DNA of 64,000 bases from an uncultured Acidobacteriaceae bacterium (GCA_903849645.1 CAINJJ010000041.1:90610-154609), one strand, 5' to 3'; counted from the first letter of the stretch, positions 8,928-18,265 are shown. Translations and numbers: made by a program. Notes: generated by a model not told the origin, from the sequence alone.

Positions 8928-9188
8928 ATGTCACGCAACTTCTACATTCTGGCCGCCACGCTCGGCTTCTTCGCGCTGCTTTCGGCGGCCATGGCTCTGG
9001 TGCCCTCCAGCTTTCAGCCTGGACTGCCCACCAACGGGTCGCTCTGGCGCACGGTTGCGCTGCTGCTGGTGCTTGGGGGGCTGGCGGCTGCGCTCATCGG
9101 CGTCATGAGCCACCTGTTTGAACAAGTGGACCGCCGCAGCGAACAGGCGCGGATCGCCGCCCGGCGCAAGCGGCGGGACGGCCGCTGA
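8928..9188 (+). CDS. Small two-helix membrane protein, unknown function
   Basis: 86 residues from the ATG at 8928 (MSRNFYILAATLG). An upstream in-frame start at 8853 would add 25 poorly conserved-looking residues across the putative operator and is not favoured. Two hydrophobic helices (about 6-25 and 40-62) are joined by a short polar loop, and the C-terminus is a basic tail (RRSEQARIAARRKRRDGR). No catalytic motif is seen. It is followed 73 bases later by queD, with no sign of functional linkage. Confidence 0.65.
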   Translation: MSRNFYILAATLGFFALLSAAMALVPSSFQPGLPTNGSLWRTVALLLVLGGLAAALIGVMSHLFEQVDRRSEQARIAARRKRRDGR

Positions 9189-9261
9189 AGTCCATCGTTC
9201 ATCGCACCCGGTAAAATGGATTGAGGGGATCCGTTCCCCCAAAAGAATCGAGCCGACGCCC

Positions 9262-9639
9262 ATGTATGAAGTCACCGTGGAGGCAGGTTTTTCCTCCGGA
9301 CACTACCTCCGCAACTACCGGGGCAAGTGCGAAAATCCGCACGGGCACAACTACAAGGTGCGCGTCACTCTGTGCGGCCGCGAGCTGGATGAGACCGGCC
9401 TGCTGCTCGACTTCAAGCTGCTCAAGCACGTGCTGCGCCCGGTCATCGAGCGCATCGACCACCAGATGCTCAACGACCTGGAGCCCTTCACGGTGCTCAA
9501 CCCTTCGGCCGAGAATATAGCCCGCTACTTCTACGACCAGACCAGCGAGCAGCTCAGCGAGATGACCCAGGGGCGCGTCCGCATCAAGGACTGCACCATC
9601 TGGGAGACCGACACGACCACCGCAACCTACTACGAGTAG
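9262..9639 (+). CDS. queD: 6-carboxytetrahydropterin synthase (QueD/PTPS family)
   Basis: 125 residues, normal for the family. Zinc ligands are visible as FSSGHYL (His14) and NPHGHNY (His-x-His), with the catalytic Cys in GKCENPHG and the Glu/Asp/His set (IDHQMLNDL, WETDTTTATYYE). The enzyme makes 6-carboxy-5,6,7,8-tetrahydropterin from dihydroneopterin triphosphate in queuosine biosynthesis. The reading frame extends upstream to 9118, but the conserved N-terminus MYEVTVEAGF fixes the ATG at 9262. No other queuosine genes are present in the window. Confidence 0.93.
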   Translation: MYEVTVEAGFSSGHYLRNYRGKCENPHGHNYKVRVTLCGRELDETGLLLDFKLLKHVLRPVIERIDHQMLNDLEPFTVLNPSAENIARYFYDQTSEQLSEMTQGRVRIKDCTIWETDTTTATYYE

Positions 9640-9670
9640 CCGCGGCCGGCGGACTGCCGGAGTTCAAGCT

Positions 9671-10339
9671 TCAGTTCATCTGGCTGGACTTGGACTGGAG
9701 GTACTTGTCGAAGGGAATCTCAAAGTAGAAGAGTTCCTTGCCGTCGGCGTCGCGCAGCTTGCGCAGGTGCAGGCGCGCCCCCTGCAGCGGGTGGTCGAGG
9801 TCCGAAACATCGTAAAACAGAAACCCCGCTCGCGTGCTGTGCGGCTCCACTACGAGGGCGCCGTACTCAAAGGTGTCGAAGTCCTGCTCGATCTCCTTGT
9901 TGCCGGCCTTGGGCTTCAGCTTGATGGAGGGCAGGCCGCCGGGCAGCGGAATCTTCTTGCCCTCGCGCTCCTTGCGCGTCATCAGCCGCTCCACGTCTTC
10001 CGGTTCGGCGGCCTGAATCTTGTCGCCCGCCGCCGTCAGGAACAGGATCCGCGCATCGCGCAGGCTGATCGGGCGGTCTCCGTTGTTGGTCACAATCAGC
10101 CGCACCGGCATTACGCCGTGGGCCAGGTAATCGACGCGGAAGATCGCCTCTTTCTCTTTGGTGTCGAAGGGCTCAGCGGCAATGGCGACCTTTTCGTCCT
10201 CGTGAATCTCGACGGCGGCAAAGGTGGTGGCCGGCTGCACAGGCGGCGCCAAGTGGTCAGCGGCCAGGGCCGGCAGCGCCAGCCAGAGCAGAGACAGCGG
10301 AATGGCCCGCGGGATTCTCATCGTGCTCGACTGTATCAT
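9671..10339 (-). CDS. Secreted protein of unknown function
   Basis: 222 residues from 10339; an internal ATG at 10321 (MRIPRAIPLSLLWLALPALA) would start directly at the signal peptide and is about equally likely. The mature part is beta-rich (VRLIVTNNGDRPISLRDARILF), resembling an immunoglobulin-like fold with the NNGDRPI motif common in periplasmic beta-sandwich domains, then a lysine-rich segment and a C-terminal FEIPFDKYLQ. No enzyme motif is seen. It converges with queD and is divergent from waaA. Confidence 0.7.
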   Translation of the reverse strand: MIQSSTMRIPRAIPLSLLWLALPALAADHLAPPVQPATTFAAVEIHEDEKVAIAAEPFDTKEKEAIFRVDYLAHGVMPVRLIVTNNGDRPISLRDARILFLTAAGDKIQAAEPEDVERLMTRKEREGKKIPLPGGLPSIKLKPKAGNKEIEQDFDTFEYGALVVEPHSTRAGFLFYDVSDLDHPLQGARLHLRKLRDADGKELFYFEIPFDKYLQSKSSQMN

Positions 10340-10371
10340 TTGAGGGTTAGACCGCTGGAAAGAGCGTTCGG

Positions 10372-11676
10372 TTGCGCATGATTCTGTTTTTCTACAACCT
10401 GCTTCTGCTGGCCGGGCTGGCGGTGACTCTGCCCTGGTGGCTGTGGCGCACCGCCACCACGCAGAAGTATCGCGAGGGGCTGCTGGAACGGCTGGGCCGC
10501 GTTCCCCAGCGGCTTCGAGGCCGGCCGGGAGTTATCTGGCTCCATGCCGTCTCGGTAGGCGAGGTGCTCGCCGTGAGCCGCCTTGTGGGCGAGCTGGACC
10601 TGGCCTTCCCCGGCTGCAAACTCATGGTCTCCACCACCACCCGCACCGGCCAGGCTCTGGCCCGGGAGCGCTTTGGAGCCGGCCGCGTCTTTTACTGCCC
10701 GCTGGACCTCCCGTGGGCCGTCCGCGCCTATCTCAATGCCCTCCAGCCGCGGCTGCTGATCCTTGCCGAGACCGAGTTCTGGCCCAACCTGCTCAGCGGC
10801 TGCTTCCGTCGCGGAATTCCTATCGCCGTGGTGAATGCGCGCATCTCCGACCGCTCCTGGCCGCGCTACCACCTTCTGCGCGGCCTCTTTGGCCCGATAC
10901 TTGCCAAACTGAGCCGCGTGCTGGCGCAGACTGAGACTGATGCGGCGCGGCTCCGTGCCATCGGCTGCCTGCCAGAGCGCGTCCGGGTGGCCGGCAACCT
11001 CAAGTTCGACGTCCGAGCTGCCGGGGAGTCCGACGCCACGCGCATTCTCAAGAGCCTGGGCACGGGGGTCAGGTTCCTGGTGGCGGGCAGCACGCTGGAC
11101 GGAGAAGAAGCCGCTCTGCTGGACTCCTGGCCAGACCTGCTGCAAGCCGATCCCAACCTGATCCTCGTCCTCGCGCCGCGCCACCCGGAACGCTTCGCGG
11201 CCGTGGCTGCCCTGCTTGAAAGCTCCGGCCTGGCCTGGGTCAGGCGGTCCGGCTGGACGACTCCAGAGCCATCCGCCTCGCCCTCTCTCCAGCCCGGCTC
11301 CGTTGTATTGGTTGACACCATCGGCGAGCTGGCCTCGGTCTACTCCCTGGCCGCCGTCGCCTTTGTGGGTGGCAGCCTGGTTCCGGCAGGGGGACACAAC
11401 CCGCTCGAACCAGCTCAGTTTGGGGTGCCCATCGTCATGGGTCCGCACCTTGCCAACTTCCGCGCCATTGCCGACGACCTGCTGGCTCATGACGCCCTCC
11501 GCATTGCCGGCCTGGGAGAGTTGACCGCGGTCTTGACTCAACTTCTCCGGGACTCCGCCGCCGCGGCAGCCCTCGGCGAACGCGCCCGGCAGGTCTTCGC
11601 CAGCCAGGCGGGCGCCACCGCCCGCTGTGTTGAAGCCATCCGCGAGCTGCTGGCTACTCAGGCTGGCCGCCCATGA
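10372..11676 (+). CDS. waaA: 3-deoxy-D-manno-octulosonic acid (Kdo) transferase
   Basis: 434 residues from a TTG at 10372 that is well spaced from GGAAAGAG; the ATG two codons later (10378) is the alternative. An N-terminal membrane anchor (ILFFYNLLLLAGLAVTLPWW) is followed by a GT-B glycosyltransferase with the family signatures WLHAVSVGEV (catalytic Glu), AETEFWPN, and the C-terminal VGGSLVPAGGHNPLEPAQFG. It transfers Kdo from CMP-Kdo to lipid A precursor at the inner membrane. It starts a co-directional envelope operon and overlaps lpxK by four bases. Confidence 0.95.
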   Translation: MRMILFFYNLLLLAGLAVTLPWWLWRTATTQKYREGLLERLGRVPQRLRGRPGVIWLHAVSVGEVLAVSRLVGELDLAFPGCKLMVSTTTRTGQALARERFGAGRVFYCPLDLPWAVRAYLNALQPRLLILAETEFWPNLLSGCFRRGIPIAVVNARISDRSWPRYHLLRGLFGPILAKLSRVLAQTETDAARLRAIGCLPERVRVAGNLKFDVRAAGESDATRILKSLGTGVRFLVAGSTLDGEEAALLDSWPDLLQADPNLILVLAPRHPERFAAVAALLESSGLAWVRRSGWTTPEPSASPSLQPGSVVLVDTIGELASVYSLAAVAFVGGSLVPAGGHNPLEPAQFGVPIVMGPHLANFRAIADDLLAHDALRIAGLGELTAVLTQLLRDSAAAAALGERARQVFASQAGATARCVEAIRELLATQAGRP

Positions 11677-12713
11677 GGCGCCCACTTCTGGCTCCCTTCG
11701 TGCCGCTCTATGCCGCCGCGGTGGCCCTGCGCAATCGCCGCATTGAAAACGGATCTGAGCCAGTGCGCCGACTGGCGGCCCCGGTCGTCAGTATCGGCAA
11801 CCTCTCCACCGGGGGCTCCGGCAAGACGCCCCTCGCCATCGCCGTCGCCCAGGGCCTCAGTCGCCGGGGCTTTCAGGTGGACGTGCTCTCCCGCGGCTAC
11901 GGCCGCACCAGCCGCCTGGCGGCCCGGGTCCGCCTGGACGGAACCGCGGAGGAGTTTGGCGACGAGCCGCTCCTGATCGCCCGCGAGACCGGCCTTCCCG
12001 TCTACGTGGCCCGCCAGCGTTACGATGCAGGGCTGCTCGCTGAAGCCGACGCCACGTCAGACGCCGGGCAGGCCGCGGGCCCATGCGTGCACATCCTTGA
12101 CGATGGCTTCCAGCACCGGCAACTTGCCCGTGCCGTCGATATCCTGCTGCTCAGCAGCCAGGACCTGGAAGACACCCTGCTCCCCGCCGGCAACCTCCGT
12201 GAGCCGCTGCGGGCCATTGCGCGGGCCGATGTAATCGCCGTTCCCGCCGACGAACCAGAGGTCGAGCGGTACCTGCGGCAGGTCATTCCCTTCGACCGCT
12301 GCACCGAGGCGCCCCGCTTCAGTGAGCCCATCTGGCGCATCCGGCGTGTGATGCAAGTTCCAGACGTGGACGGGCCGGTCCTTGCCTTCTGCGGAATCGC
12401 CCGCCCCGGCCAGTTCTTTGCCGGTCTGCAGGCTGCCGGGCTGCGGCTAGCTGCCAGCCAGGCCTTCCCCGACCACCACCGGTACACCGCCCGCGACCTC
12501 GCCCGGCTCCTTGCCCTTGCCCACGGAAGGAATGCCTCCGCCCTTGTCACCACCCAGAAGGACCTGGTCCGGCTGGGTCCCCTGGCCGCGGACCTTTCCG
12601 GCTCTGTGCCCCTGGTCGCCGCGGGGCTTAGCGTCGAGATCGAGGACGAAGCCGCCGCGCTCGACTGGCTTGCTGCCCGTCTCGCGCCCATGCCGGCCCG
12701 CTCTTCGCTGTGA
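11673..12713 (+). CDS. lpxK: Tetraacyldisaccharide 4'-kinase
   Basis: 346 residues. Walker A GNLSTGGSGKTP lies at about 42-53 after a short amphipathic N-terminus, followed by the LSRGYGR motif and the DDGFQH motif of LpxK. The enzyme phosphorylates the 4' position of the lipid A disaccharide at the cytoplasmic face. The ATG overlaps the waaA stop codon (ATGA), so the two are translationally coupled; pairing lpxK with waaA is common. The C-terminal KDLVRL is also conserved. Confidence 0.95.
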   Translation: MRRPLLAPFVPLYAAAVALRNRRIENGSEPVRRLAAPVVSIGNLSTGGSGKTPLAIAVAQGLSRRGFQVDVLSRGYGRTSRLAARVRLDGTAEEFGDEPLLIARETGLPVYVARQRYDAGLLAEADATSDAGQAAGPCVHILDDGFQHRQLARAVDILLLSSQDLEDTLLPAGNLREPLRAIARADVIAVPADEPEVERYLRQVIPFDRCTEAPRFSEPIWRIRRVMQVPDVDGPVLAFCGIARPGQFFAGLQAAGLRLAASQAFPDHHRYTARDLARLLALAHGRNASALVTTQKDLVRLGPLAADLSGSVPLVAAGLSVEIEDEAAALDWLAARLAPMPARSSL

Positions 12714-12725
12714 GAAAATCCTAGT

Positions 12726-13814
12726 TTGCAAACCAGGTCCAAGATTCGGCTGCTGGTGGTGCGCCTTGGCGCCATGGGCGACATTCTTCACGCCCTGCCC
12801 GCGGTCACCGCGCTGCGCAAGATGCACCCCGCGTGGGTGATTGACTGGGTCGTCGAGCCCAAGTGGCAGGCCTTGTTGTCCGCGGAAGGGACCGCCGAGG
12901 GTTCCGGCCCTCTGAATGCCGCCCGCCCGGTGGTGGACCGACTCCGCTTTGCCGCCACCAAACAATGGCGCAAGGCGCCCTTCAGCTCCAAGACCCTGCA
13001 TGAGATCAAGGCACTGCGAAGCTCCCTTCGCGACGCCGAGTACGACATCGTCCTGGACCTGCAGGGCTCCCTCCGCTCCGCCGTGATCGGCAGTCTCACC
13101 GGGTCCCACCGCCGCATTGGCGAGGCTGCGCCCAGGGAGGCCGCCGCCCGCTGGTTCTTCACCGAGACGGTGGTCACCACGGGGGCGCACGTCATCGAGC
13201 AGGATGTGGAACTGGCCTCGGCCATTGCCGGGGACGAACTGCAGACCCTGCGCCCGTGGCTGCCGATAGACCCGGCAGCCGAAGTTTGGGCCGATACCGT
13301 TCTGCCCCCTGGCAGCAGCGAGCCGGCAGTGCTCATCAACCCCGGCGCGGGATGGGGCGCCAAGCGCTGGCCGGTGGAGCGCTACGCCGCCGTGGCCCAG
13401 GGGCTTGTCGCGCAGGGCTGCCGCGCCGTGGTCAATGCCGGTCCCGGCGAACTTCCGCTAGCAGAGACAATCGTGCGGGCTGCCGGCGGGTCGGCGGTGG
13501 CCCTCACACCCTCGCTGGGCGAGTTGATCGCCCTCACCCGGCGCGTTTCCCTGGCCATCGCCGGAGACACCGGACCGCTGCATCTTGCCTGCGCCCTGGG
13601 ACGGCCGGTGGTAGGCATTTATGGGCCCACCGACCCCAGCCGCAACGGCCCCTTCGGCGCGGCATTCAAGGTGTTGCGCAGCCCCCAGAGCCGCCGCGAC
13701 CATACCCGCTACGCAACCCCCGAGGCCGGCCTGCTGACCATCAGCCCGGAGGAGGTGCTCCGGGCCGCGGGGCAACTGCTTTATCCTGAGACGGAGCCCG
13801 AAAGCCGACCATGA
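12726..13814 (+). CDS. Glycosyltransferase family 9 (lipopolysaccharide heptosyltransferase type)
   Basis: 362 residues. No ATG is available before the conserved N-terminus IRLLVVRLGAMGDILHALPAV, so the TTG at 12726 is used. The GT9 fold is recognised from this N-terminal Rossmann segment, the NPGAGWGAKRWPVERYA motif and the GDTGPLHLACALGRPVVGIYGPTDPSRNGP nucleotide-sugar-binding region. Family members add heptose to the LPS inner core; which acceptor is used here cannot be read. It begins 13 bases after lpxK and overlaps the methyltransferase gene by four bases. Confidence 0.9.
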   Translation: MQTRSKIRLLVVRLGAMGDILHALPAVTALRKMHPAWVIDWVVEPKWQALLSAEGTAEGSGPLNAARPVVDRLRFAATKQWRKAPFSSKTLHEIKALRSSLRDAEYDIVLDLQGSLRSAVIGSLTGSHRRIGEAAPREAAARWFFTETVVTTGAHVIEQDVELASAIAGDELQTLRPWLPIDPAAEVWADTVLPPGSSEPAVLINPGAGWGAKRWPVERYAAVAQGLVAQGCRAVVNAGPGELPLAETIVRAAGGSAVALTPSLGELIALTRRVSLAIAGDTGPLHLACALGRPVVGIYGPTDPSRNGPFGAAFKVLRSPQSRRDHTRYATPEAGLLTISPEEVLRAAGQLLYPETEPESRP

Positions 13815-14431
13815 CTCAACCCGCCAACCCGCCCCAGGACTGGATCGCTCGCTGGCAGCGCGTGGCCCGCCGCATCCGTGTTCCCCTGGGCTTTGTCACC
13901 GCCGCGCTCTACCTGTTTGAACTGTGGCGGCGGGCCCCGCAGCCTGCCGCCGTCGCCTGGAGCCTGGCGCTCGTCCTTCCGGGCCTCTGGCTCCGCGGCT
14001 ATGCCGCCGGCTACGTCAAGAAGAACCGCGAACTCACCCAGACCGGCCCCTATGCCTACACGCGGAATCCCCTCTATCTCGGATCCATGCTCATTGCCGC
14101 CGGGTTTGCCGTCGCCCTGCTGAGCTGGCCGGTGGCTCTGGTGCTGGCCCTTGGGTTCGGCGTCATCTACGTCCCGGTCATCGCTTCGGAGGAGCGGTTC
14201 CTGCGTTCCGCGTTTTCCGGCTTTGACCAGTATTGCCAGCAAGTTCCCCGTTTGATCCCCCGCCTCACCCCGGCCCGCAATCCCGGAGAGCAGAGCGCTC
14301 CCGGCACATTCTCGTTTTCCCTTTACCTCCGCCACCGCGAGTACAATGCTTCTATAGGGGCTGCCCTGCTTTACCTCAGCCTGCTTCTTCTGCGGCCCTC
14401 CCTCGCCGCACTCGTGCGCGGACTGCACTGA
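13811..14431 (+). CDS. Isoprenylcysteine/phospholipid methyltransferase-family membrane protein
   Basis: 206 residues with four to five hydrophobic helices. The family signature is GPYAYTRNPLYLGS (about 77-90), and the C-terminal half carries the SAM-binding EERFLRSAFSGFDQYCQQVPRL segment. Members use S-adenosylmethionine to methylate lipid-soluble or membrane-facing acceptors. The ATG overlaps the stop of the GT9 gene, so it is made together with LPS core enzymes; a lipid or LPS-related target is plausible but unproven. The last 40 residues add an extra hydrophobic helix. Confidence 0.85.
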   Translation: MTQPANPPQDWIARWQRVARRIRVPLGFVTAALYLFELWRRAPQPAAVAWSLALVLPGLWLRGYAAGYVKKNRELTQTGPYAYTRNPLYLGSMLIAAGFAVALLSWPVALVLALGFGVIYVPVIASEERFLRSAFSGFDQYCQQVPRLIPRLTPARNPGEQSAPGTFSFSLYLRHREYNASIGAALLYLSLLLLRPSLAALVRGLH

Positions 14432-14501
14432 GCGGTTCAAGCGCCCCGACCGTCCAATCGATCAGGAAAGATCAAGAGAGATCAAGGAGCCACGCCCCCC
14501 G

Positions 14502-15260
14502 GTGAAGACGCGCACTTTCGCAGCATCCATCTTTTGCGCCCTTGCCCTGGCCGGTATGGCACACGGCCAGTTGGCCGCGCCTCGCGCCGGTTTCAGTTTT
14601 CCGCAAAAGCAGACCCTTACCTATTCGGTTGACTGGCGGGTCTTTCCCGCCGGCACCGCCGTTCTCCACTTTGAGTCGTCCGGAGGCTGGGAGCGGATCA
14701 GCGCGAATGCCGACACCATTGGGGCCATCAACCTGCTCTTCCACGTGAGCGACCGCTTCCAGTCCACTTTTGATCGGGAAAAGGGCTGCACCTACGAGTT
14801 TGACAAGCAGACAGTGGAAGGCCGCCGCCAGGTCAACTCCACGCAGAAGCTGGACTATGCGCAGGGGAAGTCGATTCTGGACGAGAAGAACCAGGTGACG
14901 GGGCAGACCAAGCACCTGGAGTCGCCCATTCCCGGCTGCGTCTCCGACCTGCTGACCGGCATGTTCTATGCCGCGTCGCAGCCTATCGAGATCGGCAAGA
15001 CCTTCGTCATTCCCGTTGTGGACGCCCTGCGCGTGGTCCCCGTGACCATGAAGGTTGAGGGCCGCGAAGAGATCAAGACGCCCCTCGGCGCCTTCAAGAC
15101 CCTGCGCGTGCAGCCCACGGCCGAGGCTGGCGTGGTGAAGAATCGCGGCAACATCTGGATCTGGTACACGGATGACGAGCGCCATCTGCCCGTGCAGATG
15201 CGCGCCCGCCTCTTCTGGGGCACCATCACCTTCCGCCTCGTCGGCAACGAAAACAAGTAG
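14502..15260 (+). CDS. DUF3108 domain secreted protein
   Basis: 252 residues starting at GTG 14502, preceded by AAGGAG. A signal peptide (about 1-22, ending AHG) precedes a DUF3108 beta-rich domain recognised by LTYSVDWRVFPAGTA near the N-terminus and LGAFKTLRVQP followed by IWIWYTDDERHLPVQM at the end. Function in the family is unknown; members are periplasmic and often lie near envelope genes. It follows the methyltransferase gene by 70 bases in the same direction and may be the last gene of the waaA operon. Confidence 0.85.
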   Translation: MKTRTFAASIFCALALAGMAHGQLAAPRAGFSFPQKQTLTYSVDWRVFPAGTAVLHFESSGGWERISANADTIGAINLLFHVSDRFQSTFDREKGCTYEFDKQTVEGRRQVNSTQKLDYAQGKSILDEKNQVTGQTKHLESPIPGCVSDLLTGMFYAASQPIEIGKTFVIPVVDALRVVPVTMKVEGREEIKTPLGAFKTLRVQPTAEAGVVKNRGNIWIWYTDDERHLPVQMRARLFWGTITFRLVGNENK

Positions 15261-15284
15261 CGCCGGTCCCCTCGGACGTTCTTT

Positions 15285-16316
15285 TTACACCGGGGCGGGG
15301 TTGCGCTCCGTGAACTGCCTCTGGTGCCAGTAGGGGTAGATGGGCGGCTGGGCGCTGGCCTTGTCCAGCGCGGCCACCTGCCCGGCGGTCAGGCTCCAGC
15401 CCACCGCGGCCAGGTTTTGCCGCAATTGCTCTTCGTTGCGCGCTCCAAAGATGAGCGATGAGACCGTGGGCCGCGTGAGCAGCCAGTTCAGCGCCACCTG
15501 CGGAACGGTTTTGCCGGTCTCCGCGGCCACCGCGTCCAGGGCGTCCACCACGGCGTAGAGGTGCTCGTCCGCCACCTGAGGCCCGTATTCGGCGTTCTGA
15601 TAGCGTAGCCGGCTCACTTCAGGCAGAGGCTGGCCGCGGCGGATCTTTCCCGTCAGCCGTCCCCAGCCCAGCGGGCTCCACACCAGCGCGCCCACCTTCT
15701 GGTCCAGCCCCAGCGGCATCAGTTCCCACTCGTATTGGCGGCAGATGAGCGAGTAGTAGACCTGGTGGGCCACATAGCGCGACCAGCCGTATCGGTCCGA
15801 CACGGCCAGCGACTTCATCAGGTGCCAGCCGGAGAAGTTGGAGCAGGCGATATAGCGCACCTTGCCCTCACGGACAAAGGTGTTCAGCGTGTCCAGCACT
15901 TCTTCTACTGGCGTCATGGCGTCAAAGCCGTGCAGGTGGTAGATGTCCACATGGTCCGTTCCCAGGCGGCGCAGGCTGGCCTCGAGCGAACGGCGCAGGT
16001 GGTAGCGCGAGGACCCCACGTCGTTGGGCCCGTCTCCCAGCCGGAAGGTGGACTTGGTGGAGATCAGCGCCCGGTCCCGCCGGCCTTCGAGCGCCTTGCC
16101 CAGCACCATCTCCGACTCGCCGTCGGAGTAGACGTCGGCCGTGTCGAACAGGTTGACCCCGGCCTCCAGGCAGATGTCCACCATCCGCCGCGCCTCGTCA
16201 ATGTTGTCGGTGGCGCCCCAGCCCTTGAAGAACTCCGAGCCTCCGCCAAACGTGCCGGCGCCAAAACTGAGAACGGGAACCTTGAGGCCGGAGCCTCCCA
16301 ACAGACGATATTCCAT
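15285..16316 (-). CDS. Aldo/keto reductase
   Basis: 343 residues from the ATG at 16316, which begins the typical MEYRLLGGSGLKVPVLSFG; the longer frame to 16463 runs through low-complexity sequence. The (beta/alpha)8 family signatures are FDTADVYSDGESE (catalytic Asp and Tyr), IST-K-S (catalytic Lys), and DIYHLHGFD (catalytic His region), with an NADPH-binding FGARNEEQLRQN near the C-terminus. It reduces carbonyls with NADPH in the cytoplasm; the substrate is not determinable. It is separated from the convergent DUF3108 gene by only 24 bases. Confidence 0.92.
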   Translation of the reverse strand: MEYRLLGGSGLKVPVLSFGAGTFGGGSEFFKGWGATDNIDEARRMVDICLEAGVNLFDTADVYSDGESEMVLGKALEGRRDRALISTKSTFRLGDGPNDVGSSRYHLRRSLEASLRRLGTDHVDIYHLHGFDAMTPVEEVLDTLNTFVREGKVRYIACSNFSGWHLMKSLAVSDRYGWSRYVAHQVYYSLICRQYEWELMPLGLDQKVGALVWSPLGWGRLTGKIRRGQPLPEVSRLRYQNAEYGPQVADEHLYAVVDALDAVAAETGKTVPQVALNWLLTRPTVSSLIFGARNEEQLRQNLAAVGWSLTAGQVAALDKASAQPPIYPYWHQRQFTERNPAPV

Positions 16317-16432
16317 GCCGTTTGGATGCGGCGGACGGCGGGAGGATGCAGGGCGAGGGAGCACGGGGGGGGCGGCGAGAGTGTTACTGCGGGTGAAATG
16401 CCGCGGCCGATCGTGTATTTTCCATGCCGAAA

Positions 16433-18265
16433 CTAGACTCTGGCGAAGATGTGGACCGACCAACTGGCGAGATTGATTGCCAACTGTCCGTTGGTTGCAT
16501 TCAGAAGATAACCCGGGTTGCCGACTGTGTTGACGCCGCCGTAGAGCGGAGCCTGGGAGTTGAATACTTCCTGCCAGGCGCCGCTGTCGCCGGCAAGGCT
16601 CACGGCGTACTGAGAGTTATCCCACTGGCCGTCGCTGGCGTTGACCACAATAAGGAGCACATCGCCGGTATCGCCCCAGCGTTTGAAGGCGACGATGTCG
16701 TTGGTGAAGTCGGTGTGCGTGATCTGGCCCGCGGCGGAGCGGAGGGCCGGATGGCTCCAGCGGAGGGTGTTGACGTCGGTGACCATGCGCTGCATGGGGG
16801 CGCCCAAATCGTCGCCGATGCGCTGCCAGTCGAGGCGGTTGTCCTGACCGGCGCCGACCCATGGATTCCAGAAGCCATCGATGTGGCCTTCGGTTCCCAT
16901 AAACAGCATCGGCGTTCCGGGGATGGTTGCGTTGAGCGCCCAGGCGAGCCGGCACTTGGCGCGGGCGTACCCGTTGAGGCGGCCGCCGAAGCGCTGGGCA
17001 AGATAATGCCCGCTGTTGTTGGCGTCGTTGTAGATCTGATCGTGCGAGCCGGTGAGGTAGTTGACGAGATGCCAGGGGTTGGGATCGGAGAAGTTGCCGA
17101 TGCGCCCCGTGAGGGAATCGACGGCGTTGACGCCATTGAGAATGTCAAACATTCTCCAGGGGCTGTCCATGTTCCACGTGGCGCAGAAGCCCAGGCTGCC
17201 ATAGGGGTCGCTCCAGGGCGCGACGGAGGTTGAAGAATCCCCCGGGTTGTATTCAGCGATGAGGTACTTGCCGGGAAATTCGGCCCGAAGCGCCCACGCG
17301 ATCTCCGCGATGGCGCCGGGGTCGATGGCTTGCACGGCGTCGAAGCGCAGCCCATCCACGCGGTAATCGCGCAGGTAGAGGCGTGCGTTATCGAGCAGGA
17401 AGTTCCGGACCTCCTGTTGCCAGGTGGCGAAACCCTCGCCCCAGGGGGTGTGATGGCCATGGATGTGGTAGATGCCGCCGGGGATTCCGTTGTCGCCGGA
17501 GCAGTTGCCGTCGTATTGCCAGTACCGGTTGTTGGCCTGTCCGGCGTGGTTGTGGATGACGTCGAGGATGACGGCGAGACCGATGCTGTGCGCCGCGTCG
17601 ATGAGCTGCACCAGCTCGGCGACGGCCTGGCTCGGGGCCGTGGCGTAGAGATTTTCAGACGCAAACATGTCCGAGGGTCCGTAGCCCTCGCCGGCCCCGC
17701 CCGCGGTGTCGGCCTGGAAATTGGAGATGGGCAGCAATTCTATGGCGTTGAACCCGAGGCTGCGGATATAGGGGAGGCGACTTTTGAGGTCGACGAAGGT
17801 GGCGGTGGGGTGCGGATTGACCAGTCCGTCGTTGCGGCCGGTGAAGGATCCCACGTGGAGCTGATAGATGAGGAAGTCCTGAAAAGGCGGCGTGATGAAG
17901 GGAGTGCGGCTTTCAGTGAAGAGCCTGGGGTCGACGATATAGCCCTGGCACGCGGCGGCAGAGCCCTCCACCTGAAGGGCGCGGGCGTCGGTGCGCAAGT
18001 GGGGTTGCGAGGTGTCGTTGTCTGGGCCGGGGGCGGTGGTGATGCGGTACTGGTAGCGCGTGCCCGGCGGCGCGGGGATGCCGTCGGCCGACCAGTTGGG
18101 CGTGCCGGTCTCGTTGGCGAGTGCGAAGGCGGTGTTGGGGGTCGGATGGTCGAGGACGACGTCGACCTGGGCGGCAAAGGGCGCCCAGACACGGAAGCGG
18201 ACGGCGTCCTCGCCCGGATAGTAGAGGCTGCCCATGCCGTCGTTCTTGTGTGACGGTGCATTCAT
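16433..18265 (-). CDS. Glycoside hydrolase family 13 enzyme with N-terminal CBM48-like domain (branching enzyme-like)
   Basis: 610 residues without a signal peptide, so cytoplasmic. Residues about 10-110 form a CBM48/isoamylase-N-like domain (VRFRVWAPFAAQVDVVL). The GH13 barrel shows region I DVIHNH (235-240), region II GLRFDA with nucleophile Asp309, region III LIAEYN with acid/base Glu338, and region IV GSHDQ with Asp409. The C-terminal beta domain ends VHIFARV. This layout is closest to branching or trehalose-forming GH13 groups acting on alpha-1,4-glucans; the precise reaction is not decided. No glycogen genes adjoin it. Confidence 0.88.
   Translation of the reverse strand: MNAPSHKNDGMGSLYYPGEDAVRFRVWAPFAAQVDVVLDHPTPNTAFALANETGTPNWSADGIPAPPGTRYQYRITTAPGPDNDTSQPHLRTDARALQVEGSAAACQGYIVDPRLFTESRTPFITPPFQDFLIYQLHVGSFTGRNDGLVNPHPTATFVDLKSRLPYIRSLGFNAIELLPISNFQADTAGGAGEGYGPSDMFASENLYATAPSQAVAELVQLIDAAHSIGLAVILDVIHNHAGQANNRYWQYDGNCSGDNGIPGGIYHIHGHHTPWGEGFATWQQEVRNFLLDNARLYLRDYRVDGLRFDAVQAIDPGAIAEIAWALRAEFPGKYLIAEYNPGDSSTSVAPWSDPYGSLGFCATWNMDSPWRMFDILNGVNAVDSLTGRIGNFSDPNPWHLVNYLTGSHDQIYNDANNSGHYLAQRFGGRLNGYARAKCRLAWALNATIPGTPMLFMGTEGHIDGFWNPWVGAGQDNRLDWQRIGDDLGAPMQRMVTDVNTLRWSHPALRSAAGQITHTDFTNDIVAFKRWGDTGDVLLIVVNASDGQWDNSQYAVSLAGDSGAWQEVFNSQAPLYGGVNTVGNPGYLLNATNGQLAINLASWSVHIFARV

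Noticed and set aside
16317..16463. N-terminal extension of the aldo/keto reductase as a targeting sequence
   Set aside because: The extension overlaps the end of the GH13 gene region, has no signal-peptide character, and the family N-terminus starts at 16316.
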